Assembly (NCBI GenBank): GCA_035946955.1
Contig: DASYYE010000248.1
Location: forward strand, 1 to 23,551
Direction of reading: 5' to 3'
From: DASYYE01 sp035946955
GTDB taxonomy: Bacteria; Actinomycetota; Actinomycetes; Streptosporangiales; Streptosporangiaceae
Length of the DNA: 23,551 nt
Below are positions 6,343-12,594 of the stretch, one piece after another; within the stretch, counting starts at the first letter, position 1; every line of letters starts with the position of its first letter. The notes below the pieces were generated by a model, which was not told the origin of the DNA, did no database searches, and was given only the letters and a program-made list of their open reading frames with translations. The position numbers and the translations under genes were made by a program.

Positions 6343-7944
6343 CTACTGATTGTCCCCTGTCACCGCCGCTGGCTGCACCTCGCGGCCCGCCTCACGCCCG
6401 CGTCTCTTGCTGTTATCAGTTTCCCCGGCTGCCGTGGCATGCCAGGGCAGGAACACCACCGCCAGCACCACGCCTGCCAGTGCGATGCCGGTACCCACCC
6501 ACAGCATCGTGTCGATGCCGTGCACGAACGAGGTGCGCACCGAGTCGAGCAACTGCGGCGAGGAGATGTTGTGCGCCACCGCCAGGCCAGCGAACACGCT
6601 CCCCCGCACCGCGCTGGCCGCTGCCGCTGGCAGGCCGGCCAGGTCCAGGCCCGAGTGGTACCCGGCGTTGAGCACACTGCCCAGTACGGCGGCTGACAGC
6701 GGCGCAAAGGCCTTCTGGACGGCCTGCATGACCGCCGAGCCGATCCCCGCGTTCGCCTTGGGCAGGTCCACCAGGGCCGCCGACGCCGCGGTGGCCAGCG
6801 CCAGGCCGAACCCCAGGCCGGTCAGGGCGGTCCAGCAGGCGATGAACACATCGTCGCTGGATACGGTCATCGTCGCCCCCAGTGCCATGCCAGTGGCCAG
6901 GAGGCCAAAACCCAGCGCCGCCGTGACCTTGGCGGTCAACCGCTGGGCCACCCGGTCGGACAGGACCGCCCCGGCCGCGAGCGCGCCGATCAGCGGCAGC
7001 AGCCGCACGCCGCTGCCCATGGCGTCCACACCGAGGATGGCCTGGAAGAACTGGGGTGCCCCGAAGAGCAGGCCGAACAGCCCGAACACACCCAGGGCCT
7101 GCAGTGCGGTCCCGGAGGTGAACCGCGCTGACCGGAAGAGCCGCATGTCCACCAGCGGCTGCCCGCCAGGGCGGTGGCCCAGCCTGAGCTCCCAGAGGGT
7201 GAACCCCACCAGGACCAGCACTCCGGCCGCCATGGCGGCGACCGCGGTGACCGAGGTCCAGCCGTACTGGCCAGCCGCGACGAACCCGTACACGAGGACT
7301 GTCAGCCCGCCGACCGAGGCCACGATCCCCAGGGGGTCCAGCCCGGGGCGCTGAGGTGCCCGGGACTCGGGCACCAGCACGCCGACCGCGATGAGCCCGA
7401 CCACGACCACCGGCAGGTTCATCAGGAACACCCAGCCCCACCAGTAGCTGGAGAGCAGCCAGCCACCGAGGATGGGCCCGATCGGCAGGGCCAGGAAGTT
7501 GGCCGCCGCCCAGACAGCCACGGCGCGGGGCCGTTCCTCGTCACTGAACATCACCGCGACACCGGACAGGACCAGCGGGACCATGGCCCCGGCACTGAGC
7601 CCGAGCAGCACCCGTGCGGCAATGAACACGCCGGGGTTCGGTGAGTACGCACAGGCCACCGAGCCCAGCCCGAACAGGGTGAGGGCGATGGTCATGACCT
7701 TCTTGCGGCCGAACCGGTCACCGAGCAGCCCCCCTGGCAGCAGCGCCGCCGCCAGCGCCAGCGTGTAGGCGGACACGAACCACTGCAGGTCGGTCGCGGA
7801 CGCGTGCAGCGTCCCGGCCAGAGTCGGGAGCGCGACGCTGAGCACGGTGCCGTCCAGCCCGACGGCCAGCAGCGCCAGCGACAGCCCGCCCAGGGCCCAC
7901 CACCTGCGGGTACCTTCGCTCCCCCGCACCTCAGCGACAGTCAT
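6343..7944 (-). CDS. MFS drug exporter, DHA2 family (EmrB/QacA type)
   Basis: A polytopic proton-coupled exporter of about 533 residues, consistent with the 14-helix DHA2 branch. The first helix carries the family motif (LDGTVLSVALPTL). The loop after helix 2 has GDRFGRKK, and helix 4-5 has ARVLLGLSAGAMVPLVLSG followed by a motif-C-like PIGPILGGWLL. The C-terminal tail after the last helix is hydrophilic and variable, and contains the DNSK segment encoded by the repeated 12-base word. The ATG at 7944 is preferred. GTG codons at 7956 and 7953 are also possible but leave no room for the GGAAGG at 7961-7956. Substrate is unknown; cationic biocides, antibiotics or a self-made metabolite are all plausible. 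Confidence 0.9.
   Translation of the reverse strand: MTVAEVRGSEGTRRWWALGGLSLALLAVGLDGTVLSVALPTLAGTLHASATDLQWFVSAYTLALAAALLPGGLLGDRFGRKKVMTIALTLFGLGSVACAYSPNPGVFIAARVLLGLSAGAMVPLVLSGVAVMFSDEERPRAVAVWAAANFLALPIGPILGGWLLSSYWWGWVFLMNLPVVVVGLIAVGVLVPESRAPQRPGLDPLGIVASVGGLTVLVYGFVAAGQYGWTSVTAVAAMAAGVLVLVGFTLWELRLGHRPGGQPLVDMRLFRSARFTSGTALQALGVFGLFGLLFGAPQFFQAILGVDAMGSGVRLLPLIGALAAGAVLSDRVAQRLTAKVTAALGFGLLATGMALGATMTVSSDDVFIACWTALTGLGFGLALATAASAALVDLPKANAGIGSAVMQAVQKAFAPLSAAVLGSVLNAGYHSGLDLAGLPAAAASAVRGSVFAGLAVAHNISSPQLLDSVRTSFVHGIDTMLWVGTGIALAGVVLAVVFLPWHATAAGETDNSKRRGREAGREVQPAAVTGDNQ
6407..6418 (+). repeat. Dispersed 12-base word TTGCTGTTATCA, copy 1
   Basis: This AT-rich word lies inside the C-terminal tail of the MFS gene, where its complement encodes the residues Asp-Asn-Ser-Lys. 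Identical copies are at 8088-8099 and 11026-11037, all in the same orientation. The match to copy 3 extends one base on either side. Confidence 0.7.
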
Positions 7945-7965
7945 GACACTCACCACCTTCCAAGA

Positions 7966-8022
7966 GTTCGTTCTAAATGAAGGTTACTCTCATTTTCTAC
8001 GAACACGCAACTGTGAGTACAA
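7966..8022 (-). promoter_or_regulatory. Exporter promoter with TetR-type palindromic operator
   Basis: GTTCGT (7966-7971) with ACGAAC (7999-8004), and AAATGA (7975-7980) with TCATTT (7990-7995), form one interrupted palindrome centred at 7985. In transcribed orientation, a -35 TTGTAC (8022-8017) and a -10 TAGAAA (7999-7994) are 17 bases apart. The operator therefore covers the -10 box and the expected transcription start. This is the arrangement expected for autorepression by the TetR encoded two genes down. Confidence 0.7.
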
Positions 8023-8087
8023 GTCAATCTTGCCGAAGCTGGCCGTGCCCATCAGCGGCGCTGGTGGGTGAGCCCCGCCCTCGCATG

Positions 8088-8099
8088 TTGCTGTTATCA
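8088..8099 (+). repeat. Dispersed 12-base word TTGCTGTTATCA, copy 2
   Basis: This is the only intergenic copy. It lies four bases before a tandem array of 22-bp repeats. Its flanks differ from those of the two coding copies. Confidence 0.7.
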
Positions 8100-8102
8100 C
8101 GA

Positions 8103-8167
8103 GATCGAGGGAGTCCGCGTGGCGGATCGAGGGGGTCCGCGTGGCGGATCGAGGGGGTCCGCGTGGC
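8103..8167 (+). repeat. Three tandem copies of a 22-bp repeat
   Basis: Units begin at 8103, 8125 and 8147, each starting GATCGAGG and containing GTCCGCGTGGC. The first differs from the others by single substitutions. Each holds a small inverted repeat, CCGC-GTG-GCGG. A truncated fourth start (GATCG) is at 8168. There are no spacers, so this is not a CRISPR. I see no gene between 8005 and 8267. The array may have arisen by slippage or be a protein-binding array. Confidence 0.75.
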
Positions 8168-8267
8168 GATCGTGCTGTCCGGACGACAGCCCCGGCACAC
8201 GAACCCGCCGCTGCCAAACGTGGCAGGTCAGCGTAATAAATGTGCAACCTAACGGGCGCCGTCTGCT

Positions 8268-8320
8268 TTGCACGGGCTTGTCGCAAATGCTGTAAAGTCT
8301 TGCGCCGTCCCAGCATTTGC
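8268..8320 (+). promoter_or_regulatory. Promoter and inverted-repeat operator of the peptide mini-gene
   Basis: TTGCAC (8268-8273) and TGTAAA (8291-8296) are spaced by 17 bases, giving a likely start near 8303. A perfect 10-bp inverted repeat, GCAAATGCTG (8283-8292) and CAGCATTTGC (8311-8320), surrounds the -10 region and the expected transcription start, as an operator would. Part of the right arm can also form a small hairpin in RNA (CCAGC 8310-8314 with GCTGG 8322-8326). Confidence 0.5.
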
Positions 8321-8364
8321 AGCTGGATGGCCAAATTTTTCGACGTCGCGCTGGAGGTGACCCC

Positions 8365-8409
8365 ATGGGCTTCTTGAAGAAGATCGTCCGCAGACTCCGG
8401 GGCAAGTGA
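8365..8409 (+). CDS. 14-residue cationic amphipathic peptide
   Basis: The reading frame encodes MGFLKKIVRRLRGK. It has a strong Shine-Dalgarno sequence, GGAGGTGA at 8353-8360, and ends 18 bases before a 17-bp hairpin. Hydrophobic residues F3, L4, I7, V8 and L11 fall on one face of a helix, with K5, K6, R9, R10 and R12 on the other, and there is no acidic residue. Such a helix would bind membranes or nucleic acid. Two codons, TTG and AGA, are rare in GC-rich actinomycetes and could slow ribosomes. It could be a membrane-active peptide, a toxin-like small protein, or an attenuator leader peptide whose translation controls folding of the downstream hairpin. I recognise no homologue. The gene's compact, complete signals argue against chance. 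Confidence 0.6.
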   Translation: MGFLKKIVRRLRGK

Positions 8410-8427
8410 CCGCCAGCACCCCGGCAA

Positions 8428-8466
8428 CGAAGAAGCCCTCCAGCACCTGGCTGGAGGGCTTCTTCG
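8428..8466 (+). terminator. Perfect 17-bp hairpin terminator after the peptide gene
   Basis: CGAAGAAGCCCTCCAGC (8428-8444) and its exact complement GCTGGAGGGCTTCTTCG (8450-8466) enclose the 5-base loop ACCTG. There is no long T-run, which is usual in GC-rich actinomycetes. The right arm shares its two halves with the peptide gene's Shine-Dalgarno region and first codons, so the left arm has two possible partners. Confidence 0.85.
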
Positions 8467-8794
8467 CCGTCACCGCCTGCGGCTGCCGACCCCGGCACGC
8501 CGCGTGGCTGGATGTGTGGATGGATGTCTGGCCGACGGATGGCCGGCTGATTCCGTTATTACCGCCCGGAAGCATCTTGAAATGGCCGTGCCGGTGGTCA
8601 GTGCCCCTGTGCCGTGGTGGCCCGTGCCGTGGTGGTGGCCTGCGACGGTGGTGGCCTGCGACGGCCTGTGCCGTGAACCCGGCCGCCGCCGGGCAAGCCA
8701 TCGTCCCGCTGGCGCCGAATAAGGGACGTGGGACCGAGCCAGCGATGTGCGCGGCCAGGCCAGCACTGCGCAGCGCCGCCCACACCCGAGGGAC
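8467..8794 (+). other. Gene-free spacer with short GT-rich repeats
   Basis: I find no convincing gene here. The stretch holds GTGTGGATGGATG near 8513-8525, similar to repeats at 10268-10319 on the other side of the exported-protein gene. It also holds an exact 16-bp tandem duplication of GGTGGTGGCCTGCGAC (8631-8662) and two copies of GTGCCGTGGTGG (8609-8620 and 8624-8635). Open frames crossing it are low-complexity and have no start signals. A promoter for the downstream gene is expected here, but I cannot point to one confidently. Confidence 0.6.
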
Positions 8795-8805
8795 AGGAGG
8801 AATCC

Positions 8806-8838
8806 ATGGAACCTGATGGCGCGGAGTGGCGGGCATGA
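8806..8838 (+). CDS. Possible 10-residue leader ORF coupled to the exported protein
   Basis: AGGAGG at 8795-8800 is ideally placed, five bases before an ATG at 8806 that encodes MEPDGAEWRA. Its TGA overlaps the ATG of the exported-protein gene as ATGA (8835-8838). The larger gene has no Shine-Dalgarno site of its own near 8835. Ribosomes probably load at the leader and reinitiate. The peptide itself may have no function. Confidence 0.5.
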   Translation: MEPDGAEWRA

Positions 8839-10211
8839 ACCCGGTGCGGGCAGGACGGGCCGCCGCGGTGCTGGCGGGGGCCGCGGCGGCCCTGGCATTA
8901 GTGTCCGGGGCCGGGCAGGGCAGCGCCGTAGCCGCGGCAGCAGCACGGGCTGCAACCCCGCAGACGGCGTGGGGGACGACCACCAGCGCCCCGGCGGGCG
9001 CCAGCGGGGAACTGTTCGGCGTGGCCGCGGCGTCACCGGCCGATGTGCTGGCTGCCGGCGGGTACAACCCGGGGCAGCCACCAACGGCGTTGCTGACCAA
9101 GCCGTACGCCGAGCACTGGAACGGCACCGGGTGGAGCGCCACCAGCGTGCCGCTGGGGACGGTCTACCCAGCCGGACAGGCGGCCCAGCTCAACGGCGTG
9201 GCCGACGTCGCCGCCGGTGATGGCTGGGCCGTCGGGACGGTCTCGGACCCCTCGTCTCTGGCCAGCCAGACCCTCGCCTACCACTGGGACGGGGCAGCCT
9301 GGACGCGCAGCCCCACGCCTGACCCCGCGGGTGCGGCGCTGACCAACGAACTCAGCGCGGTCGCGGCCCGGGCCGCGAATGACGTGTGGGCTGCCGGCGG
9401 CGACAACTACCCGGAAGTGTCACTGGTGGCGCACTGGAACGGCAGCGTGTGGAGACAGGTGAGGGTTCCCAATGCCGGCCCGCTGGACGCTGTCACCGTC
9501 GCCCACGGAAACGTCTGGGCCGCCGGTGGCGACCAGGTAGACCAGTTCAACGGGTCCACCTGGGCCAAACTGCCACCCCCACCCGTCGCATCCCAGGGCT
9601 ACGTGACCATCACCGGCCTGGCTGACACCGCCGCTGGTCTGTGGGCGGTGGGGTCCGTCGGCTTCTCCTGCGGAGAGGGAAGCGTCTGCACCGCCTCCTA
9701 TGCCGCCCTCTGGAACGGCACAGCCTGGACCGAGACCCCCGCAGCCGGCACCGGCCTGTCGGGCGTGGCCGCCGCCGGGTCGAAGGTGCTGGCCACCTCG
9801 CCGGCCGGCGTCCTGCGGCTCACCCCCACCAGCGCGACCCCACAGGTCACCCCCGCCCTCAACCCCCTGCAGCTCAACGCCATAGCCGCCGACCCAGCCG
9901 GGAACCCGTGGGCAGCCGGCTGGACCACAGCCCAGGGGAAGGTCACACCAGCGATCATCAACGCGCCCGGCATCGGCCAAGGCGGCATCACCGTAGCCAC
10001 CGGTGCCTCAGCCGCCACGCTCACCTGGACAGGCCCCGCGACCGGGGCCGGCACCACCGACTCAAGCGGCCACTTCGCCGTAGGCGGGCTCCCCGATGGC
10101 AGCTACACGGTCATCGCCAGCCTCCCGGGCTGCCAGCCCGGCACGGCAACCGCCCAGGTCACCGCCGGATTCGCCACCCCAGTGAACGCCCACATCACCT
10201 GCCCGCCCTGA
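8835..10211 (+). CDS. Exported beta-propeller-like repeat protein with C-terminal Ig/TTR-like domain
   Basis: This 458-residue protein begins with a signal peptide: Arg5 and Arg8, a long Ala/Leu/Val core, and AxA-type cleavage candidates near residues 33-42. The body has five copies, about 45-57 residues apart, of a strand motif like HWNGTGW (residues 94, 150, 200, 238 and 292). Each follows a segment such as DVWAAGG or GWAVG, as in beta-propeller sensor or adhesin-like proteins. Residues about 380-458 (TDSSGHFAVGGLPDGSYTVIASLPGC) resemble a carboxypeptidase-regulatory or Cna-B-like domain. Two cysteine pairs may form disulfides. No lipobox, sortase motif or C-terminal anchor is visible, so it is probably secreted. 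The ATG at 8835 overlaps a leader ORF; GTG at 8826 is an alternative. No enzymatic motif is seen, and the function is unknown. Confidence 0.85.
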   Translation: MNPVRAGRAAAVLAGAAAALALVSGAGQGSAVAAAAARAATPQTAWGTTTSAPAGASGELFGVAAASPADVLAAGGYNPGQPPTALLTKPYAEHWNGTGWSATSVPLGTVYPAGQAAQLNGVADVAAGDGWAVGTVSDPSSLASQTLAYHWDGAAWTRSPTPDPAGAALTNELSAVAARAANDVWAAGGDNYPEVSLVAHWNGSVWRQVRVPNAGPLDAVTVAHGNVWAAGGDQVDQFNGSTWAKLPPPPVASQGYVTITGLADTAAGLWAVGSVGFSCGEGSVCTASYAALWNGTAWTETPAAGTGLSGVAAAGSKVLATSPAGVLRLTPTSATPQVTPALNPLQLNAIAADPAGNPWAAGWTTAQGKVTPAIINAPGIGQGGITVATGASAATLTWTGPATGAGTTDSSGHFAVGGLPDGSYTVIASLPGCQPGTATAQVTAGFATPVNAHITCPP

Positions 10212-10250
10212 GGAGGCAGGCAATACTGGCAGGAAGTGCGCACGCGGGGC

Positions 10251-10319
10251 GGTGCGAGCACACACAGGGTGGATGAATGGAGGCCGCAGGCGGTGCGAGC
10301 ATGCAAGGTGGATGGATGG
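10251..10319 (+). repeat. Two imperfect 41-bp direct repeats
   Basis: GGTGCGAGCA occurs at 10251-10260 and 10292-10301, each followed a few bases later by GGTGGATGAATGG or GGTGGATGGATGG. The array sits in the 171-base gap after the exported-protein gene. A related GTGTGGATGGATG is found upstream of that gene. Confidence 0.65.
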
Positions 10320-10322
10320 TGG

Positions 10323-10358
10323 ACATGGCACGGGCGTTTTGTCCCGCCCGAGACATGT
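10323..10358. terminator. Bidirectional hairpin between convergent genes
   Basis: CGGGCG (10331-10336) and CGCCCG (10345-10350) form a 6-bp stem over the loop TTTTGTCC. A symmetric 3-base internal loop is flanked by the outer pair ACATG (10323-10327) and CATGT (10354-10358). It lies between the end of the exported-protein gene and the end of the minus-strand CoA ligase gene, so it can serve both. Confidence 0.6.
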
Positions 10359-10382
10359 GCACCGTCCGTCCGCCCCAGGGAC

Positions 10383-12488
10383 TCAACCGGCCGGAGCAGA
10401 AGCCCGCAGGTCGGCAATTGCGTACCCGTCCGGGTAAGCGATCGCCGGGTTGACTTCCACGCTCAGCTCCGGGTGCCCCACTGCAAGCTGTGACATCGCG
10501 ACGACCAGCCCAGCCATGGCGCCGACGTCGATGGCTGGCCGGCCCCGGCGGCCAGTGAACGTGGGCGCGAAACGCAGCGACAGCAGGGCACGCCTGGCCG
10601 CTGGCTCGTCGGTGGGAGCCAGCAGGACCGCCAGGTCAGGGTCGGTCTCTGCCCAGATGCCACCCCTGCCCACCATGACGAACGGCCCGAACGCCGGGTC
10701 GTTCCCGGTCCCGACGAGGAACTCCGTCCCGCTGCGCAGGTAGGGCATGACCAGCAGTGGGCTGCCAGGGAACCGTTCCCACAGCCGGGTTCCGGCGGCC
10801 CGGAGCTGGACGGCGTCGGCGAGGTCCAGGATGACGCCGCCGACTTCGGACTTGTGCGACACCGACGGGTCGGCGATCTTCACGCACGCCGGGTAGGACG
10901 TGGTCTCCGCGGCCTTGTCCAGCTCGTCGGGGCCGTCCACCAGCGACAGGGACGGGAGAGTCACGCCGGCCTCTCGCAGCAGGTCCGCGCACTGCTCCAG
11001 CGGCAGGGTCTCGGCGGCTCGCTCCTTGCTGTTATCAGCATGGGACACCCCTGGCGTGGCTGCCTGGCCGTGCGCGCCAGGGGCAGCGCCGTTGGGCACC
11101 GCGAGCCGGGCGGACAGTGCCCGGGCAAGCCGGTCCATGGTGGGCAGCACCGGAACCCCGCCTTGCTTCAGCCGCTGCACCGGCTCGGCCTGGCTCAGCG
11201 CGAACGCGGACTGCACGGCCACCCGGTGGCCGGCGGAAGCCAGCGCGAGCAGTTCGTCCGCGCACTCGAGCTCGTCATCGAGCAGTCTCGGGTACCCGCC
11301 GAACAGGCCGCCGATGACGACCACGTCGACCCCATCGTCGTGAGCGCCCACCCGGGCGCAGCGGGCCAGCAGCGCCGGGTCGTCCTCGACACCGCCAGCG
11401 GAGTCCAGCGTGACCGGGTTCAGGGCCGGTGTGCGCGGGGCAGCGGCAGGTATCAGCTCTGTGAGCTCGGCACGGGCCCGCGCGGACGGGACCGCCATGG
11501 TCAGGCCGGCCGCAGTCAGGGCGTCAACCGCCATGACCGAGTCGCCGCCGCCGTCTGTGAGGACCAGTGCCCGGCCGTGGTGCTCGCCCATGGCGTTGAC
11601 CACGGCAAGCACGTCGGTCATGTCCTGGGTGGACTCGACCCGGACCGCGCCATGGCCCGCCAGCACCGCCTCCCACACCCTGACGTCGGAGGCGAGCGCA
11701 CCGGTGTGGGTGGTGACGGCCGCAGCGGCCTGCGGGCTGCGCCCGGACTTGAGCACGACGACCGGCTTGCCCGCCCGCTGGCAGGCAGCCAGGCCGGTGA
11801 CGAAGTCGGCGCCCGCGCCGCGCAGCCCTTCCACGTAGACCGCGACCGTGCGTGAGCCCGGGTCCGCCGCGAAGTAGGCCAGCAGCTCACCGAGGCCGAT
11901 GTCGAGCTGGTTGCCCACGCCCACGCAGGCCGAGAAACCGGTGCCCGCCATCTTCGCCTGCTCGTACAGGGCCACCGCGACATTGCCGGACTGGGTCAGC
12001 AGCGCCACAGGCCCGTGCGGGATCTGTTCACGCGGGGTGAGGTTGACCCCGTCCCCCGCGCTGAACAAGCCGAACGTGTTGGGGCCCAGCACCCGCATCC
12101 CGGCGCCGCGGGCACAGTCGCGGATCCGCTGCTCGGCCGCGCGGTGCGCCTCGCCCAGTTCGCCGAAACCAGCCGCGGTGATGAGGACAGACCTGACCCC
12201 CGCGTCCGCGCACTCCTCGACCAGGCCGGGAACGGCCGCTGCGGGCCGCGCGAGCACCGCCAGGTCGACCGGCTGCCCGATGGCCGCGAGCGAGGGCACG
12301 GTCCTGACCCCGGGCAGGCCAAGGTCGTCAACCGCGGGATTGACACCGAACAGGGCCCCCTGGTAACCGGCGCGGCCGGTGTACTCCAGGATCCGGCGTC
12401 CCCACTTGCCCGGGTCCCGTGACGCCCCCACCACCGCGATCGAGCCCGGATGGAACATGGCGTCCAGCCCTGCGCGTGGTCCCCGCAT
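10383..12488 (-). CDS. Fused acyl-CoA ligase of the ADP-forming family
   Basis: This single 701-residue chain joins the alpha and beta parts of the ADP-forming acyl-CoA synthetase family, which makes an acyl-CoA and ADP from acid, CoA and ATP through a phosphohistidine. In order, it has a CoA-binding Rossmann domain (FHPGSIAVVGASRDPGKWG), then a succinyl-CoA-ligase-like domain. That domain has LLTQSGNVAVALYEQA and the phosphorylated-His candidate His261 in THTGALAS. A second ligase-like domain and a C-terminal ATP-grasp domain follow, with ACVKIADPSVSHKSEVGGV around residue 545. A variable linker at about residues 475-495 contains DNSK. Relatives include acetate, feruloyl and pimeloyl enzymes. 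It diverges from the TetR/ECH/ALDH/aminotransferase/aminomutase run, suggesting it activates an acid made by those enzymes. The ATG at 12488 is chosen from a leaderless promoter eight bases upstream. Confidence 0.88.
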   Translation of the reverse strand: MRGPRAGLDAMFHPGSIAVVGASRDPGKWGRRILEYTGRAGYQGALFGVNPAVDDLGLPGVRTVPSLAAIGQPVDLAVLARPAAAVPGLVEECADAGVRSVLITAAGFGELGEAHRAAEQRIRDCARGAGMRVLGPNTFGLFSAGDGVNLTPREQIPHGPVALLTQSGNVAVALYEQAKMAGTGFSACVGVGNQLDIGLGELLAYFAADPGSRTVAVYVEGLRGAGADFVTGLAACQRAGKPVVVLKSGRSPQAAAAVTTHTGALASDVRVWEAVLAGHGAVRVESTQDMTDVLAVVNAMGEHHGRALVLTDGGGDSVMAVDALTAAGLTMAVPSARARAELTELIPAAAPRTPALNPVTLDSAGGVEDDPALLARCARVGAHDDGVDVVVIGGLFGGYPRLLDDELECADELLALASAGHRVAVQSAFALSQAEPVQRLKQGGVPVLPTMDRLARALSARLAVPNGAAPGAHGQAATPGVSHADNSKERAAETLPLEQCADLLREAGVTLPSLSLVDGPDELDKAAETTSYPACVKIADPSVSHKSEVGGVILDLADAVQLRAAGTRLWERFPGSPLLVMPYLRSGTEFLVGTGNDPAFGPFVMVGRGGIWAETDPDLAVLLAPTDEPAARRALLSLRFAPTFTGRRGRPAIDVGAMAGLVVAMSQLAVGHPELSVEVNPAIAYPDGYAIADLRASAPAG
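11026..11037 (+). repeat. Dispersed 12-base word TTGCTGTTATCA, copy 3
   Basis: This copy lies in the region encoding the linker before the ATP-grasp domain of the CoA ligase. Its complement again encodes Asp-Asn-Ser-Lys. The shared word with copy 1 is CTTGCTGTTATCAG. Confidence 0.7.
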
Positions 12489-12496
12489 AGGCGGCG

Positions 12497-12526
12497 AGGC
12501 TAGCAAGCGACCGGCGCGGGAGTCAA
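12497..12526 (-). promoter_or_regulatory. Leaderless promoter of the CoA ligase gene
   Basis: In transcribed orientation, TTGACT (12526-12521) and TAGCCT (12502-12497) are 18 bases apart. The -10 box ends eight bases before the ATG at 12488. No Shine-Dalgarno site is present. The -10 is preceded by TGC, a partial extended element. Confidence 0.65.
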
Positions 12527-12539
12527 CCAGCCAGCCAAG

Positions 12540-12566
12540 CGATCGATCGATCGGCAATGCTAGGCT
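12540..12566 (+). promoter_or_regulatory. GATC palindrome and candidate -10 in the divergent promoter region
   Basis: CGATCGATCGATCG (12540-12553) is a perfect 14-bp palindrome midway between the divergent CoA ligase and TetR genes, and is a candidate operator. TGCTAGGCT (12558-12566) mirrors the minus-strand TGCTAGCCT and may contain the -10 box (TAGGCT) for the plus-strand operon. No good -35 is visible for it. Confidence 0.4.
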
Positions 12567-12594
12567 TGACGAGCACTTGAGGAGGGAATGGGTG

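Noticed and set aside
8103..8167. The tandem 22-bp repeats as a CRISPR array.
   Set aside because: The units are directly contiguous with no unique spacers, and no cas genes are nearby.
8467..8794. A structured regulatory RNA or tRNA in the spacer upstream of the exported-protein gene.
   Set aside because: Only short GT-rich repeats are visible; I found no cloverleaf, T-loop motif or long paired stem.
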